This document shows positions 32,652 through 41,894 of a DNA stretch of 52,230 bases, piece after piece. Both the position numbers and the translations under genes were made by a program. This stretch comes from a bacterium. Its GTDB lineage: Bacteria; Armatimonadota; Chthonomonadetes; Chthonomonadales; JAMCWF01. The notes beneath the pieces were generated by a model, which saw nothing but the letters and a program-made list of their open reading frames with translations, was not told the origin of the DNA and did no database searches. Every line of letters starts with the position of its first letter. Within the stretch, counting starts at the first letter, position 1. Location of the stretch: NCBI GenBank assembly GCA_021842405.1, contig JAKBZR010000011.1, forward strand, positions 1-52,230. Direction: 5' to 3'.

Positions 32652-34291
32652 TGTTGTCCTCCGGTGCCGGTAGCGGCGGCGGTTTGAACTCCGGTTGTCA
32701 TGTCGAAATGGAGAGCGCGGGAGCCCGTGCTGCTGTCGCGCTGTAAATCGTTTAACTGGATCGGCTTCAGCAATGGCGCCTGCCCGATGGTATCCATCAG
32801 ATCAGCCGCATCGCGGGCCGATAGCGTTCGCCCGGCAAGGGTGATCAGCCCGGTATGGTCAATCATCATATCGGTGAATGCATTTTTCGATGAGGTGGCC
32901 GCTGATAAATACTCCACCAGTTGAAGGATCGGCAACCCCTGCTGTTGGATGGCGGAAACCAACTGCTGCTGCTGCTGTATCTGCTGAGCGTATTGAGCGT
33001 AGCTCCGTGTTTCGGCATTGAGGTGATCCGTCTCCTTTTTCAAGGAGGCGCTGACCCCTGAAAGTTGCATCGCGAGCAGCACGTAGCCAACCACCAGAAC
33101 GACAACACCGGTTGCGCTAGCGATCGAACTCAGGGCCAGGCGAGCAATCTGGTGGTGCTGCGCCCCCAAAGTTTCAGGCGACACCAAATTCAGCTTGGGC
33201 GCGTTGGAATACGGGGCGCCGACATTGCGGAGCGCCAGCCCAATCGCTACACTGAATGGAGTGATATCACTCACATCAGTGACATCCTCCGCCATCGCAA
33301 TGTGGGCGCTGGGGTCAACGAGTATCGCTTCGCTCCTGAAATACTGCTTAGCCAGATCCAATAGCTCGGAAGCGTTTTCCCCACAATAGAGCATCTGAGT
33401 CGGAATGAGCGCATCAGGAGCCAAATACTCGCGGCGGTAGTAATCGAGAACCCGCTGAACTTCCGTCATTATCTGGCTGACCGCATTCGGATCAAAGGAG
33501 TAGTTGGTTGGAGCGGTCGGCTCTTCAACCACTACCTTTTCTTCCATCGGGGCATTCAGACCCAGCGGGTCCAATTCCGGCGTTTCATCGAATGAGGCGG
33601 TTAGGTCCCGCGTGGGTCCGGAATTACTATTTTGGCGGGTCAACTCTTCGGAGCCGCCGGATAGTCGGCGAAAAAACCGTAAATTACCATGCTCGGTAAT
33701 TAAAACGTCCGTATTATAATCGCCGATGATAATGGTGGAGAGCACGTCCGCTTCATTGGTGCTGGGGGCAAGCAGCCGAAATTGGGCAAGGCTGTTCGGC
33801 TCGATGGTCTGTATCTTGAGGCTCGATTCGATAACCGCTTCGTTGTAGCTCTCAAGGGTGCGGTCATCTACTCCGAAAAGAAGCACTCGGTCGGTGGATT
33901 GCTCTTCGTCAATCGCGGTGGAAAGCCGGAAATAGTCGAATGCGCCGATACTTCCCGGCAAAATGCGGTAGTGATCCAGCTCACCGAGCAAGACTGACCG
34001 GACCTCCGAATCGGGAACGCGCGGGATTTCCAAAATGCGCGCGACCATACTGGATCCGGTCAACCCGATGCTGATCGCGTTCGCGCGGTGAGTTAACTTG
34101 CCGACCGCTTCCTTAATGAGGTGGCCTATCTCCTCGGGCCGTCTCAGAGCGTCCCCGTCAAAACTGTCGTTGGGAATGGGCGCTGAAACCAAGGACAGGA
34201 CTCGCGCAGCGGCGGAGCCCCCATCAACCAATGCAGCCCGTATCTCATTGTGAGATATTTCGATACCCAGTTGAACCCGACGTTTCACCAC
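32648..34291 (-). CDS. PilM-PilN fusion protein of type IV pilus assembly
   Basis: The 547-residue protein joins two normally separate proteins. Residues 1 to about 360 form an actin-like PilM ATPase domain (LGIEISHNEIRAALVDGG at the start; LEIPRVPDSEVRSVLLGELDHY; TIIIGDYNTDVLITEHGNLRFFRRLSGG; a late AIGLALRNVG). A PilN-type segment follows: PKLNLVSPE, one transmembrane helix (SSIASATGVVVLVVGYVLLAMQL), a Gln-rich coiled coil and a ferredoxin-like domain (GLITLAGRTLSARDAADLMDTI). PilM normally binds the cytoplasmic tail of PilN, so the fusion makes that link permanent. GTG 34291 follows AGGAG by six bases; a second GTG is next to it. This is the first gene of the operon. Confidence 0.86.
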   Translation of the reverse strand: MVKRRVQLGIEISHNEIRAALVDGGSAAARVLSLVSAPIPNDSFDGDALRRPEEIGHLIKEAVGKLTHRANAISIGLTGSSMVARILEIPRVPDSEVRSVLLGELDHYRILPGSIGAFDYFRLSTAIDEEQSTDRVLLFGVDDRTLESYNEAVIESSLKIQTIEPNSLAQFRLLAPSTNEADVLSTIIIGDYNTDVLITEHGNLRFFRRLSGGSEELTRQNSNSGPTRDLTASFDETPELDPLGLNAPMEEKVVVEEPTAPTNYSFDPNAVSQIMTEVQRVLDYYRREYLAPDALIPTQMLYCGENASELLDLAKQYFRSEAILVDPSAHIAMAEDVTDVSDITPFSVAIGLALRNVGAPYSNAPKLNLVSPETLGAQHHQIARLALSSIASATGVVVLVVGYVLLAMQLSGVSASLKKETDHLNAETRSYAQYAQQIQQQQQLVSAIQQQGLPILQLVEYLSAATSSKNAFTDMMIDHTGLITLAGRTLSARDAADLMDTIGQAPLLKPIQLNDLQRDSSTGSRALHFDMTTGVQTAAATGTGGQQ

Positions 34292-34764
34292 CTGGCACTC
34301 CTGATCGGGTGGTCTTAAAGATGGACGGATACCGGTCTAGCCCATCCCTCGTCGCCACCCTAATGAATTCGAATTTTCGGCACGATCCCGGTAATGTTAG
34401 GCCCCGTTCGTTTTAACCGAAAGCCCATCCAAAACGAACAGGGAATCATTTGTTCATTGAAATCGCAGTAAACACATAACCAGTATTTCCACCTTTTTAA
34501 CCGATGGAATGCCGGTATTTTTTGTAGGAGTACGGATGCTGATTTGAAAAGACGATACGCAATATTTGCTATCTGTTCGATTGGTTAGTACTTTTGTCCT
34601 ATTTAATCAAGACTTGTCGGTGTGTATCATGTGAAATTGACACGGGGTATAATGCAAATTGTGTTTGTTATCATATTGCGTGCGAGCGAACAACCCAATA
34701 CAAGAGCTTGAGCGGTTTAAAGTGGGTTACGATACGAAACGTTTATTGTCGAGGCGGAATTAAG
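34292..34764. other. Divergent intergenic region between pil and nuo operons
   Basis: These 473 bases separate the minus-strand pil operon from the plus-strand nuo operon and hold no convincing gene. They contain a 9-bp inverted repeat (GTTCGTTTT at 34406-34414 with AAAACGAAC at 34431-34439) with CCC/GGG extensions, which could be an operator or a weak hairpin. On the plus strand TTGACA (34637-34642) and TATAAT (34648-34653) are both perfect but only five bases apart, so they cannot act as one promoter. TATAAT is the likelier -10 for nuoA. Confidence 0.5.
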
Positions 34765-35118
34765 ATGGCGGGTCTCCTTACGATATTTGTTTTCACACTG
34801 GTTGGAGCGGCTTTTGTGGCGGTAAATCTCTTGATTGCCCGTTTTTTGAGGCCATCAGTCCCAACAACCGAAAAAGAGACGACCTATGAATGCGGCCCAC
34901 TGCCGTTCGGTGATGCATGGCGTCAGTTTAACATGCACTACTATTTAATCGGCCTTCTATTCGTTATTTTTGATGTGGAGGCCGTGTTCCTCTATCCATG
35001 GGCGCTTGCTTTCAAGCAAACCGGCGCGTACGCGGTTGCCGAGATGATTATTTTCATCGGATTGCTGGCGGTCGGTTGGGCATACGCATGGCGGCGAGGC
35101 GCGCTGGAATGGCAGTAG
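34765..35118 (+). CDS. nuoA: NADH-quinone oxidoreductase subunit A
   Basis: The 117-residue membrane protein has three transmembrane helices and the NuoA signatures [42 protein letters not shown] in the middle. NuoA is part of the connection between the peripheral and membrane arms of complex I, near the quinone site. ATG 34765 is about ten bases after GAGG and gives a normal N-terminus. It heads the nuo operon and overlaps nuoB by ten bases. Confidence 0.97.
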   Translation: MAGLLTIFVFTLVGAAFVAVNLLIARFLRPSVPTTEKETTYECGPLPFGDAWRQFNMHYYLIGLLFVIFDVEAVFLYPWALAFKQTGAYAVAEMIIFIGLLAVGWAYAWRRGALEWQ

Positions 35119-35672
35119 GGGAGGTTTCCAAGAAGGAATCGGAAAGCTGGAAGGTACCCGTTCCGGGCGGGTCGGTCATTATGGCCCCGTTGGATCGCTT
35201 AACCCGCTGGGCGCGAAAATCATCGCTGTGGTCGCTCACGTTTGGGCTTTCTTGCTGCGCCATTGAGATGATGGCGACCGCCGCTTCTCGCTACGATTTG
35301 GACCGTTTCGGCGTTTTCTTCCGCGCCACTCCACGCCAGGCCGATGTGATGATCGTGGCCGGCTGGGTTTCGGTTAAGATGGCTCCCTACATTAAGCACC
35401 TCTACGAACAGATGCCGGAACCGAAATATGTGATTGCTATGGGCGGATGCGCCTGCGCCGGCGGACCTTACCGCGACTCCATCACAATTGTTAAAGGGGT
35501 GGATCATTTTCTACCGGTTGATGTCTATGTTTACGGCTGCCCTCCACGGCCTGAAAACCTGATTAACGGCATACTGAAGCTGCAAGAGAAGATTTCTTCC
35601 GAAAAGTCCTTGCTGCGCGGCGGTTCTCCGGATCACCGAATCAATCATGAGCCGATTGTGATCGAGGGTTAA
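35109..35672 (+). CDS. nuoB: NADH-quinone oxidoreductase subunit B
   Basis: The 187-residue protein carries the N2 cluster ligands: the adjacent cysteines in [11 protein letters not shown], one in GGCACAGG and one in GCPPRPE. NuoB passes electrons from the Fe-S chain to quinone. ATG 35109 overlaps the nuoA stop; the upstream part of the open frame is inside nuoA. The C-terminal 20 residues are a polar tail. nuoC follows after one base. Confidence 0.97.
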   Translation: MAVGEVSKKESESWKVPVPGGSVIMAPLDRLTRWARKSSLWSLTFGLSCCAIEMMATAASRYDLDRFGVFFRATPRQADVMIVAGWVSVKMAPYIKHLYEQMPEPKYVIAMGGCACAGGPYRDSITIVKGVDHFLPVDVYVYGCPPRPENLINGILKLQEKISSEKSLLRGGSPDHRINHEPIVIEG

Positions 35673-35673
35673 G

Positions 35674-36168
35674 GTGAGCGAAGAGGCAAGCGGAGCGCAA
35701 AGCAGTGAGGTGGAGGCGATCCGGCGGCGTTTCGGCGAGCAGATCGTTGAAGCAAATGAAATATGCGGTGAACTTCAACTTCAGGTGAAACCGGAAGCGG
35801 TGCTTGCGGTTGCGAGATATTTAAGAGATAAGGGTGACTATGATCACCCATCCGATTTGCTGGCTTACGATACCGGCAGTGATTTAGTCGTGATATATCG
35901 GTTATGATCGCTGCAACGGAAACGATCAGTCATTATGCGGGTTCACTTGAATCGAGACGAACCGAAGGTAGCCAGCGTCACCTCGATTTGGCCGGGAACG
36001 GATTGGCACGAGCGGGAATGCTACGATCTATTCGGGATTGTATTTGAAGGTCACCCAAATCTAAAGCGCATATTACTACCGGATGATTGGGAGGGGTGGC
36101 CATTTCGCAAAGATTACCATCCCATTTTTTCCGGTGATCCATTGCACGGTCCGCAGGAGACGAATTGA
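35674..36168 (+). CDS. nuoC: NADH-quinone oxidoreductase subunit C, interrupted by an in-frame TGA
   Basis: Two stretches of NuoC lie in the same frame, separated by one stop codon. The first 77 codons (GTG 35674) end with [17 protein letters not shown] and then TGA at 35905-35907. The frame goes on without any indel as [18 protein letters not shown], then [39 protein letters not shown], the conserved core, to a TGA at 36166-36168. The joined length of about 164 residues is normal for NuoC, which couples NuoB and NuoD. TGA is an ordinary stop elsewhere in the window, so a changed code is unlikely. A nonsense mutation, a base-call error, readthrough, or a split NuoC restarted at ATG 35935 are all possible. 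Confidence 0.88.
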
Positions 36169-36214
36169 CATTCCCCGTCACGATCGTGGTGATGTGTTTA
36201 AAGGAGATCAGCGG

Positions 36215-38428
36215 TTGGTTCCATTTTGGGCAGCAGCCCTTATGATCCTGGTTGGAGTAAACGCGACGAGTTCAACTGATATCCCAAATCGTATAAAAAT
36301 GCTGAGCGATCCTCTTCAGCAAGAAGAACGCACCTGTTTTCAAACGGGCACTCCGTACTCCCCGAAAATTGACCTGCGATCCGATGTCGCAATCTGCTAC
36401 GGTATCGGACCCAATCTCCCCAGCCTCATCCAGAGCTGGAAGCGTAAGGGTTATATCGTCGAAGTGATGACCGGAGTGGCCTGGGGCAATTACCAGGACT
36501 ACCTCTACGGTCGCTTTGATGGCAAAAACCATGTAGACGAAGCGCAAACCGATCGCAACGGGAACAAGATCAGCCACGGCGGCGACGTCTACTATATGTG
36601 TCCGGGACCTACATACGGCGATTACCTTTCGGTGGGAGTGAAACGGGCGATTGACGCCGGAGCTGAGGCGATCTTTTTAGAGGAGCCGGAGTTCTGGGTA
36701 CGCGCCGGATACAGCGAGGGATTTAAGCGAGAGTGGCAGTCCTACTACGATGAAGCCTGGCAGCCACCCTATACTTCGGTGGATGCTCAGTACCGCGCCT
36801 CCAAGCTCAAATACTACCTCTATCGGCGCGCGCTGGAGCAGGTGTTCAACTTCGTTCATCAATACAATCGGCAAACCGGACGCCACGTGCGCTGCTATGT
36901 CGCCACGCATAGCTTGATCAACTATGCGCATTGGGGGATCGTAAGCCCCGAATCCAGCTTGATCCGGGTTGGAACCGACGGGTATATCGCCCAGGTTTGG
37001 ACCGGCACCAGCCGTACGCCCAATATGTACGAAGGACGGTTGAAGGAGCGGACTTTCGAGACCGCGTTCCTGGAATATGGTGCGATGCAAAATCTGGTTC
37101 GTGCCTCCGGCCGCCGCGTCTGGTACTTGAACGATCCGGTGGAAGATAATCCCAACCACTCGTGGAAAGATTATCGGACCAACTGGGAATCGACGTTGAC
37201 CGCCTCTCTCCTCCAGCCCGAAGTTTGGCGCTACGAGGTCATGCCGTGGCCGGATCGGGTCTTTAACGGAAACTATCCGGTCAAAGAGCTTTCTGAGCGA
37301 AAACCGGGCGAAGCGGTCAAGAAGGAGCCGATCCCAGCCCCCTACGCCACTGAGCTTCAACTGGTGATCAACGCATTAAACGATATGAAACAGCCGGATT
37401 GGCGGTGGAGCAGTGGAACCCAGAAGATTGGGGTGGTCGTTTCCGACACGATGATGTTTGAGCGGGGCGATCCGGATCCCGGCGATCCGCATTTAAGCTC
37501 GTTTTACGGCCTGGCTCTGCCGCTGGTGAAGCGGGGAATTCCGGTCGAGCCCGTTCAATTAGAGGATGCAACCGAACCGGGCTTTCTGAAAGACTACCGC
37601 GTGCTTTTGATGACCTACGAAGGTATGAAGCCGATGGAGCCGCAGGTTGACGCCGCAATCGCCCAATGGGTGAAAGCCGGCGGGGCATTGATCTTTGTGG
37701 ATGCCGACAAGGACCCCTACAACCAGGTGAGGGAGTGGTGGAACGAAAATGGCCTGCATTTCGCCACCCCAAGGCTTCACCTCTGGCAGGAACTCGGGCT
37801 TACCCATACGGACAAGCCGGGCGCCTACCAGGTGGGGAAGGGCTGGCTCATCTACTCGGCAGAAAGCCCGGCCGCGCTGGCCTACCAGCCGGACGGCGCC
37901 TCGATGATTCGAGGTTTGTTGCGGCAGGCTTGCGATCACATTCACCTCAAGTATGAGGAAACCAGCTATCTGATATTGAGGCGGGGACCCTACATCGTGG
38001 CGGCCGGATTGAGCAGCGGCTTGCAGAACCGGCGGAGGGTGTTGCGGGGCGCGTTTATCAACTTGTTCGATCCTACGTTGAAAATATTGCGGAGTGTGAC
38101 GCTTTCACCCGGCAAGCGCCTTTTTTTGGTTGACCTGAACCGGATTGAGCGTAAGCAGCCGCTGGTGATTGCGTCGGCGGCAAAGGCGATATTGCAGCGT
38201 AAGGGCGGTTCAATCCGGATCTATGTGGAGGGAGCTGCCGGTACAAATGGGATCATTATGATATCCGATGAAAAATCTCCTTCTGCGCTGGAGTGGGATG
38301 GAGGGCGCGTGCCGGCCGATGCCTGGAGTTTCGACAAGTCAACTCATACGCTCCGATTTCAATTTGAAAACGATGCGAAACCCCACATCATTACCCTGAT
38401 CAATGGCGGCAATGGCAGAAACGATTAG
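36215..38428 (+). CDS. Exported glycosidase-like protein inserted in the nuo operon
   Basis: The 737-residue protein starts at TTG 36215, eight bases after AAGGAG (36201-36206), with a short signal peptide (VPFWAAALMILVGVNATSS). The first half (about 50-400) looks like a TIM barrel, with an acidic LEEPEFWV segment at a strand end and YLNDPVEDNPNHSWKDYRTNWE later. The second half has a beta-galactosidase-trimerisation or GATase-like fold (IAQWVKAGGALIFVDADKDPYNQVREWWNENG), then beta-sandwich sequence. I know no named family or substrate. It is not a complex I subunit, yet lies between nuoC and nuoD with a three-base gap to nuoD, so it must be transcribed with them unless there is an internal promoter. 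Gene style resembles the exported proteins at 4436 and 14839. Confidence 0.82.
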   Translation: MVPFWAAALMILVGVNATSSTDIPNRIKMLSDPLQQEERTCFQTGTPYSPKIDLRSDVAICYGIGPNLPSLIQSWKRKGYIVEVMTGVAWGNYQDYLYGRFDGKNHVDEAQTDRNGNKISHGGDVYYMCPGPTYGDYLSVGVKRAIDAGAEAIFLEEPEFWVRAGYSEGFKREWQSYYDEAWQPPYTSVDAQYRASKLKYYLYRRALEQVFNFVHQYNRQTGRHVRCYVATHSLINYAHWGIVSPESSLIRVGTDGYIAQVWTGTSRTPNMYEGRLKERTFETAFLEYGAMQNLVRASGRRVWYLNDPVEDNPNHSWKDYRTNWESTLTASLLQPEVWRYEVMPWPDRVFNGNYPVKELSERKPGEAVKKEPIPAPYATELQLVINALNDMKQPDWRWSSGTQKIGVVVSDTMMFERGDPDPGDPHLSSFYGLALPLVKRGIPVEPVQLEDATEPGFLKDYRVLLMTYEGMKPMEPQVDAAIAQWVKAGGALIFVDADKDPYNQVREWWNENGLHFATPRLHLWQELGLTHTDKPGAYQVGKGWLIYSAESPAALAYQPDGASMIRGLLRQACDHIHLKYEETSYLILRRGPYIVAAGLSSGLQNRRRVLRGAFINLFDPTLKILRSVTLSPGKRLFLVDLNRIERKQPLVIASAAKAILQRKGGSIRIYVEGAAGTNGIIMISDEKSPSALEWDGGRVPADAWSFDKSTHTLRFQFENDAKPHIITLINGGNGRND

Positions 38429-38431
38429 ACG

Positions 38432-39541
38432 ATGATAACCGACACGACATCCCGCAACACGATGACGGTCAATTTCGGCCCGCAGCACCCCAGCACGCAT
38501 GGGGTGCTGCGCTTGATCGTTGATATAGACGGGGAGATCGTAAGAAGCTGCCGTCCTGAAATCGGTTATCTCCATCGCGGGCTTGAGAAAATGTTCGAAT
38601 CCCGCTCCTACCGCCACAACATTCCATTTACAGACCGGCTGGACTACCTTTGCTCGCTGGCCAACAACCTTGCCATCTGCCAAGCGATCGAACGGGTTGG
38701 AAACGTCGAGGTGCCGGAGCGGGCAAAATATCTCCGCGTTCTGATGGTGGAGCTAAATCGGATCGCCAGCCATCTCGTTTTTCTGGGCACCTTTGCAACC
38801 GATTTGGGCGCCACCACCGTGTTTTTATATGCTTTTCGCGAGCGGGAGCTGCTGCTCGACCTGCTGGAGGCGATGACCGGAGCGCGACTGACCTACAACT
38901 GGATTCGGGTAGGCGGCATGCCGGCCGATATACCGGAGGGCTACGGCGAGAGGGTGATTGCCTTTTTGAACCAGATGAGACCGCGGTTGGATGAGAATGA
39001 TCGCCTGCTGACCCACAACCGGATTTTTAGGGCGCGATGTGAAGGAATCGGGGTTTTGAAGCGCGAGGATGCGATTGCTTGGGGAGCGACCGGCCCGGTT
39101 GCACGAGGGTCCGGCGTCAACCTGGATATTCGAAAAGCGGCTCCCTATGAAATCTACGATCGCCTGGATTTCGAGGTGCCCGTTTTTGATGAGGGTGACG
39201 TGATGGCCCGTTATAAGGTGCGTATCGAGGAGATGAGGCAGAGCGCGCGGATCGTTGAGCAGGTGCTGAAAACGATGCCGGAAGGTGATATTCAGACGAA
39301 GCTGCCGAAGATTTTCAAGCCGCCGGCTGGAGAGGCCTATTCGCGCATCGAATCGCCGCGCGGTGAGCTGAGCTTTTACCTTATCAGTGACGGCACCCCA
39401 AATCCGGTGCGCATCCATATTCGAGCACCGTCCTTCATCCACCTAAGCCTTCTGCAGTTTATGGCGAAGGACATCAAGGTTGCCGATATGATCGCGGTGG
39501 CCGGCAGCTTGGATCCGGTGATGGGGGAGGTGGACCGTTGA
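38432..39541 (+). CDS. nuoD: NADH-quinone oxidoreductase subunit D
   Basis: The 369-residue protein is the 49-kDa-type subunit of complex I, related to the large subunit of NiFe hydrogenases. Conserved stretches are VNFGPQHPSTHGVLRL, EIGYLHRGLEKM, the LNRIASHLVFLGTFATDLGATTVF segment and ESPRGELSFYLISDG. It shapes the quinone-binding cavity with NuoB. It starts three bases after the inserted exported-protein gene and ends in an overlap with the TTG start of nuoH. It is somewhat short at the N-terminus, as in many bacteria. Confidence 0.97.
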   Translation: MITDTTSRNTMTVNFGPQHPSTHGVLRLIVDIDGEIVRSCRPEIGYLHRGLEKMFESRSYRHNIPFTDRLDYLCSLANNLAICQAIERVGNVEVPERAKYLRVLMVELNRIASHLVFLGTFATDLGATTVFLYAFRERELLLDLLEAMTGARLTYNWIRVGGMPADIPEGYGERVIAFLNQMRPRLDENDRLLTHNRIFRARCEGIGVLKREDAIAWGATGPVARGSGVNLDIRKAAPYEIYDRLDFEVPVFDEGDVMARYKVRIEEMRQSARIVEQVLKTMPEGDIQTKLPKIFKPPAGEAYSRIESPRGELSFYLISDGTPNPVRIHIRAPSFIHLSLLQFMAKDIKVADMIAVAGSLDPVMGEVDR

Positions 39542-40644
39542 GTGTGGCACACTCCGGCAGCGCTGATGCGCGGCGCAGTGGTCAGTTTGTCGGTGTAATT
39601 TTTGTTTTCATCGTTTTATTGGTGATTGCGGCCGTAATTGGGCATCTCACTTTGCCCGGCCTTGCTCCGGTGTGGCACTTTCTTGGCGCTCATCCCATAT
39701 TGAATGCGCTGGTTAAGGCGGTTGTATACGTCTCATTCATCGCTCTCCTGGTGCTTTTTTTGATCTGGTGGGAGCGGAAATTTGCGGGTTGGCTGCAAGC
39801 CCGTCTTGGGCCGAAACACGTAGGCCCCCAAGGGATGTTACAGACTCTGGCCGATGCGCTGAAGCTCATCACAAAAGAGGATATCACCCCGGCGGTCGCG
39901 GATCGGCCACTCTTTTACCTGGCTCCCTTTGTCGTTTTTGTGCCGACCGTGCTGACCTTTATGGTCCTGCCGCTCGGCCCTCATTGGATCGCGCAGGATC
40001 TCAATGTGGCGCTGTTATACGTCATTGCGATCAGCTCGATGACCGCAACTGGAATCATGGCTGCCGGTTGGGGATCGAACAACAAATATTCGCTTTTGGG
40101 AGGGGTGCGCGCGGTTGCCCAGTTGCTCTCTTATGAAGTCCCGATGGTGATGGCGGTGCTTTCGGTGGTCACTTTCGTGGGCGGACTATCTATGCGGCAC
40201 ATCATTGATTACCAAGCACAGAATGGGTGGCTCATTTTAAAATGGCCGCTCATCCCGGCATTTTTGATATTTCTCATCGCCGCATTGGCGGAGCTAAATC
40301 GGACTCCCTTCGATCTGCCGGAGGCCGAATCGGAGCTGGTCAGCGGCTTTCACACCGAATATTCGGGCATGCGGTTTGCCTTTTTCTTCCTGGCCGAGTT
40401 CGCCAACAACTTCTTCAGCGCCGGCTTTGCGGTGGCGCTTTTCTTTGGCGGCTATCTGGGGCCGATTTTGCCGGGCATCGTTTGGTTCATATTAAAGACA
40501 TTTGTGCTGATCACGCTGATGATGTGGATCCGATGGACGGTGCCGCGCCTGCGCATTGATCAAATGATGGGTCTTTGCTGGAAGCTGCTGGTGCCGTTGA
40601 GTTTAGTCGTCTTCATTCTGGCTGCGGCTTGGGCTTCAAGGTAA
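39538..40644 (+). CDS. nuoH: NADH-quinone oxidoreductase subunit H
   Basis: The 368-residue membrane protein has about eight helices and NuoH signatures: WWERKFAGWLQARLGPKHVGPQGMLQTLADALKLITKED and the later ELNRTPFDLPEAESELVSGFHTEYSGMRFAFFFLAEF. NuoH forms the quinone access channel and links redox chemistry to pumping. The TTG start at 39538 overlaps the nuoD stop and follows GGGGAGG by seven bases; GTG 39544 is an alternative. Confidence 0.97.
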   Translation: MSVAHSGSADARRSGQFVGVIFVFIVLLVIAAVIGHLTLPGLAPVWHFLGAHPILNALVKAVVYVSFIALLVLFLIWWERKFAGWLQARLGPKHVGPQGMLQTLADALKLITKEDITPAVADRPLFYLAPFVVFVPTVLTFMVLPLGPHWIAQDLNVALLYVIAISSMTATGIMAAGWGSNNKYSLLGGVRAVAQLLSYEVPMVMAVLSVVTFVGGLSMRHIIDYQAQNGWLILKWPLIPAFLIFLIAALAELNRTPFDLPEAESELVSGFHTEYSGMRFAFFFLAEFANNFFSAGFAVALFFGGYLGPILPGIVWFILKTFVLITLMMWIRWTVPRLRIDQMMGLCWKLLVPLSLVVFILAAAWASR

Positions 40645-40716
40645 CATGGAAGCAGTAAAACGTTTCGGGCCGACATTCTTGATTGAGGTGAATGGAGCCC
40701 GAGGGATTTAATCGTC

Positions 40717-41274
40717 ATGGATTCACTAAATGGACATAAAAAAGAGGGCTACCTCAGCGATTTCGTTAACGGGTTCCTCAGTATTTTCAAAGGAATGGGC
40801 GTTACGTTCGTAAATCTGGTCGTCCGTCCCAAGATCACCGTTCTCTACCCGTATCAGCGGTTAAACGTGGCTCCACGCTATCGGGGGCTTTTTTGGCTGA
40901 AGTGGAACGAGGAGAAGCAGCGCCTTAACTGCGTCGGCTGTACGCTATGCGCTCAAGCCTGCCCGACCAATGTCATCTCGATGAATAAACTGGGAAAAGG
41001 CAACCATGCCGGCGTGGATGAGTTTGATATGGATTTAGGGCGCTGCATGTTTTGCAATCTCTGCATTGAGGCTTGTCCTTTTGATGCAATCTATATGGGG
41101 CCGACTTACGAGCTCGCCTCTTACGAACGGAATTCGAGCGTGTTTCATATTCAGGTTTTAGCGCAGGGTGGGGCGGAGGCGGTCCGCATCAATAACGAGA
41201 CCATCAAAGCGGCGCTGGCTGCTGAGGCCGAGAAAAAACCGGCGGCCGCCGTTCACACGGCAAAGGAAGGGTGA
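40717..41274 (+). CDS. nuoI: NADH-quinone oxidoreductase subunit I
   Basis: The 185-residue protein has two 4Fe-4S ferredoxin motifs, CVGCTLCAQACP and CMFCNLCIEACP, which bind clusters N6a and N6b. An N-terminal amphipathic segment (FVNGFLSIFKGMGVTFVNLVVRPKITVLYPY) anchors it at the membrane. The C-terminal Ala/Lys-rich tail is extra. The gap from nuoH is 72 bases. Its stop overlaps the GTG of nuoJ. Confidence 0.97.
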   Translation: MDSLNGHKKEGYLSDFVNGFLSIFKGMGVTFVNLVVRPKITVLYPYQRLNVAPRYRGLFWLKWNEEKQRLNCVGCTLCAQACPTNVISMNKLGKGNHAGVDEFDMDLGRCMFCNLCIEACPFDAIYMGPTYELASYERNSSVFHIQVLAQGGAEAVRINNETIKAALAAEAEKKPAAAVHTAKEG

Positions 41275-41894
41275 ATTTGGGTCAATCGCTGCAATCGGTT
41301 GCGCTGATGGGGTTGGGGGCAGTCGTTCTCCTATCGGGGGTGCTGGTGGTTCAATCCCGCAATCTGGTTCATGCCGGCTACTGGTTACTGCCCTGTTTTC
41401 TGGGAGTGGCCGGATTGTACGGCTTGCTGGATGCCTCATTCTTCTTCGCGGTTCAAATCATGCTCTACGCCGGAGCCATCCTGGTGCTCATCCTTTTCGC
41501 CTTGATGTTGACCCGAGATGTGATGAACCCCCATATTCCACAAAATAACCGCTGGACGATTCCGGCCGCCGTGCTCTGTCTGGTGGTGGGCATATTATTA
41601 GTCTACTCGGTGGGTCACTCGGAAAATCCCTCACCAAGCGCGCCTTTCCACTATGATATCACTCGACAAATCGGAGAGGCATTGATCGGGAAGTATGTGC
41701 TTCCATTTGAGGCGGCCACTTTGCTGCTGTTGGCTGCACTCGTCGGCGCAGTGGTGCTGGCTCGCACCGATCGAAATTTACCCGATACCGCACAAACAGC
41801 CGGAATCGCCTCAGACCAAGGGCTGGGGATGCCATCGCCGGTGGTGGAAAAATCGTCGAGCGACCCGAATGAAATACGGCAGGAGCACCCATAA
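41271..41894 (+). CDS. nuoJ: NADH-quinone oxidoreductase subunit J
   Basis: The 207-residue membrane protein has five helices, with the typical segments VVQSRNLVHAGYWLLPCFLGVAGLYGLLDASFFFAVQIMLYAGAILVLILFALML. The pi-bulge helix near residues 50-70 is characteristic of NuoJ. A final polar tail of about 45 residues (TAQTAGIASDQG to EIRQEHP) goes beyond the usual length. It starts with GTG overlapping nuoI and ends overlapping nuoK. Confidence 0.95.
   Translation: MNLGQSLQSVALMGLGAVVLLSGVLVVQSRNLVHAGYWLLPCFLGVAGLYGLLDASFFFAVQIMLYAGAILVLILFALMLTRDVMNPHIPQNNRWTIPAAVLCLVVGILLVYSVGHSENPSPSAPFHYDITRQIGEALIGKYVLPFEAATLLLLAALVGAVVLARTDRNLPDTAQTAGIASDQGLGMPSPVVEKSSSDPNEIRQEHP

Noticed and set aside
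34637-34653. TTGACA and TATAAT together as the nuoA promoter
   Set aside because: The two hexamers are only five bases apart, far from the 16-18 needed, so they cannot be one sigma-70 promoter.
35905-35907. TGA read as selenocysteine or as tryptophan in a changed code
   Set aside because: TGA ends many intact genes here (maf, recX, rny and others), so a changed code is out. The NuoC position is not a known catalytic or cysteine site and no SECIS-like hairpin is evident; an error or mutation is simpler.
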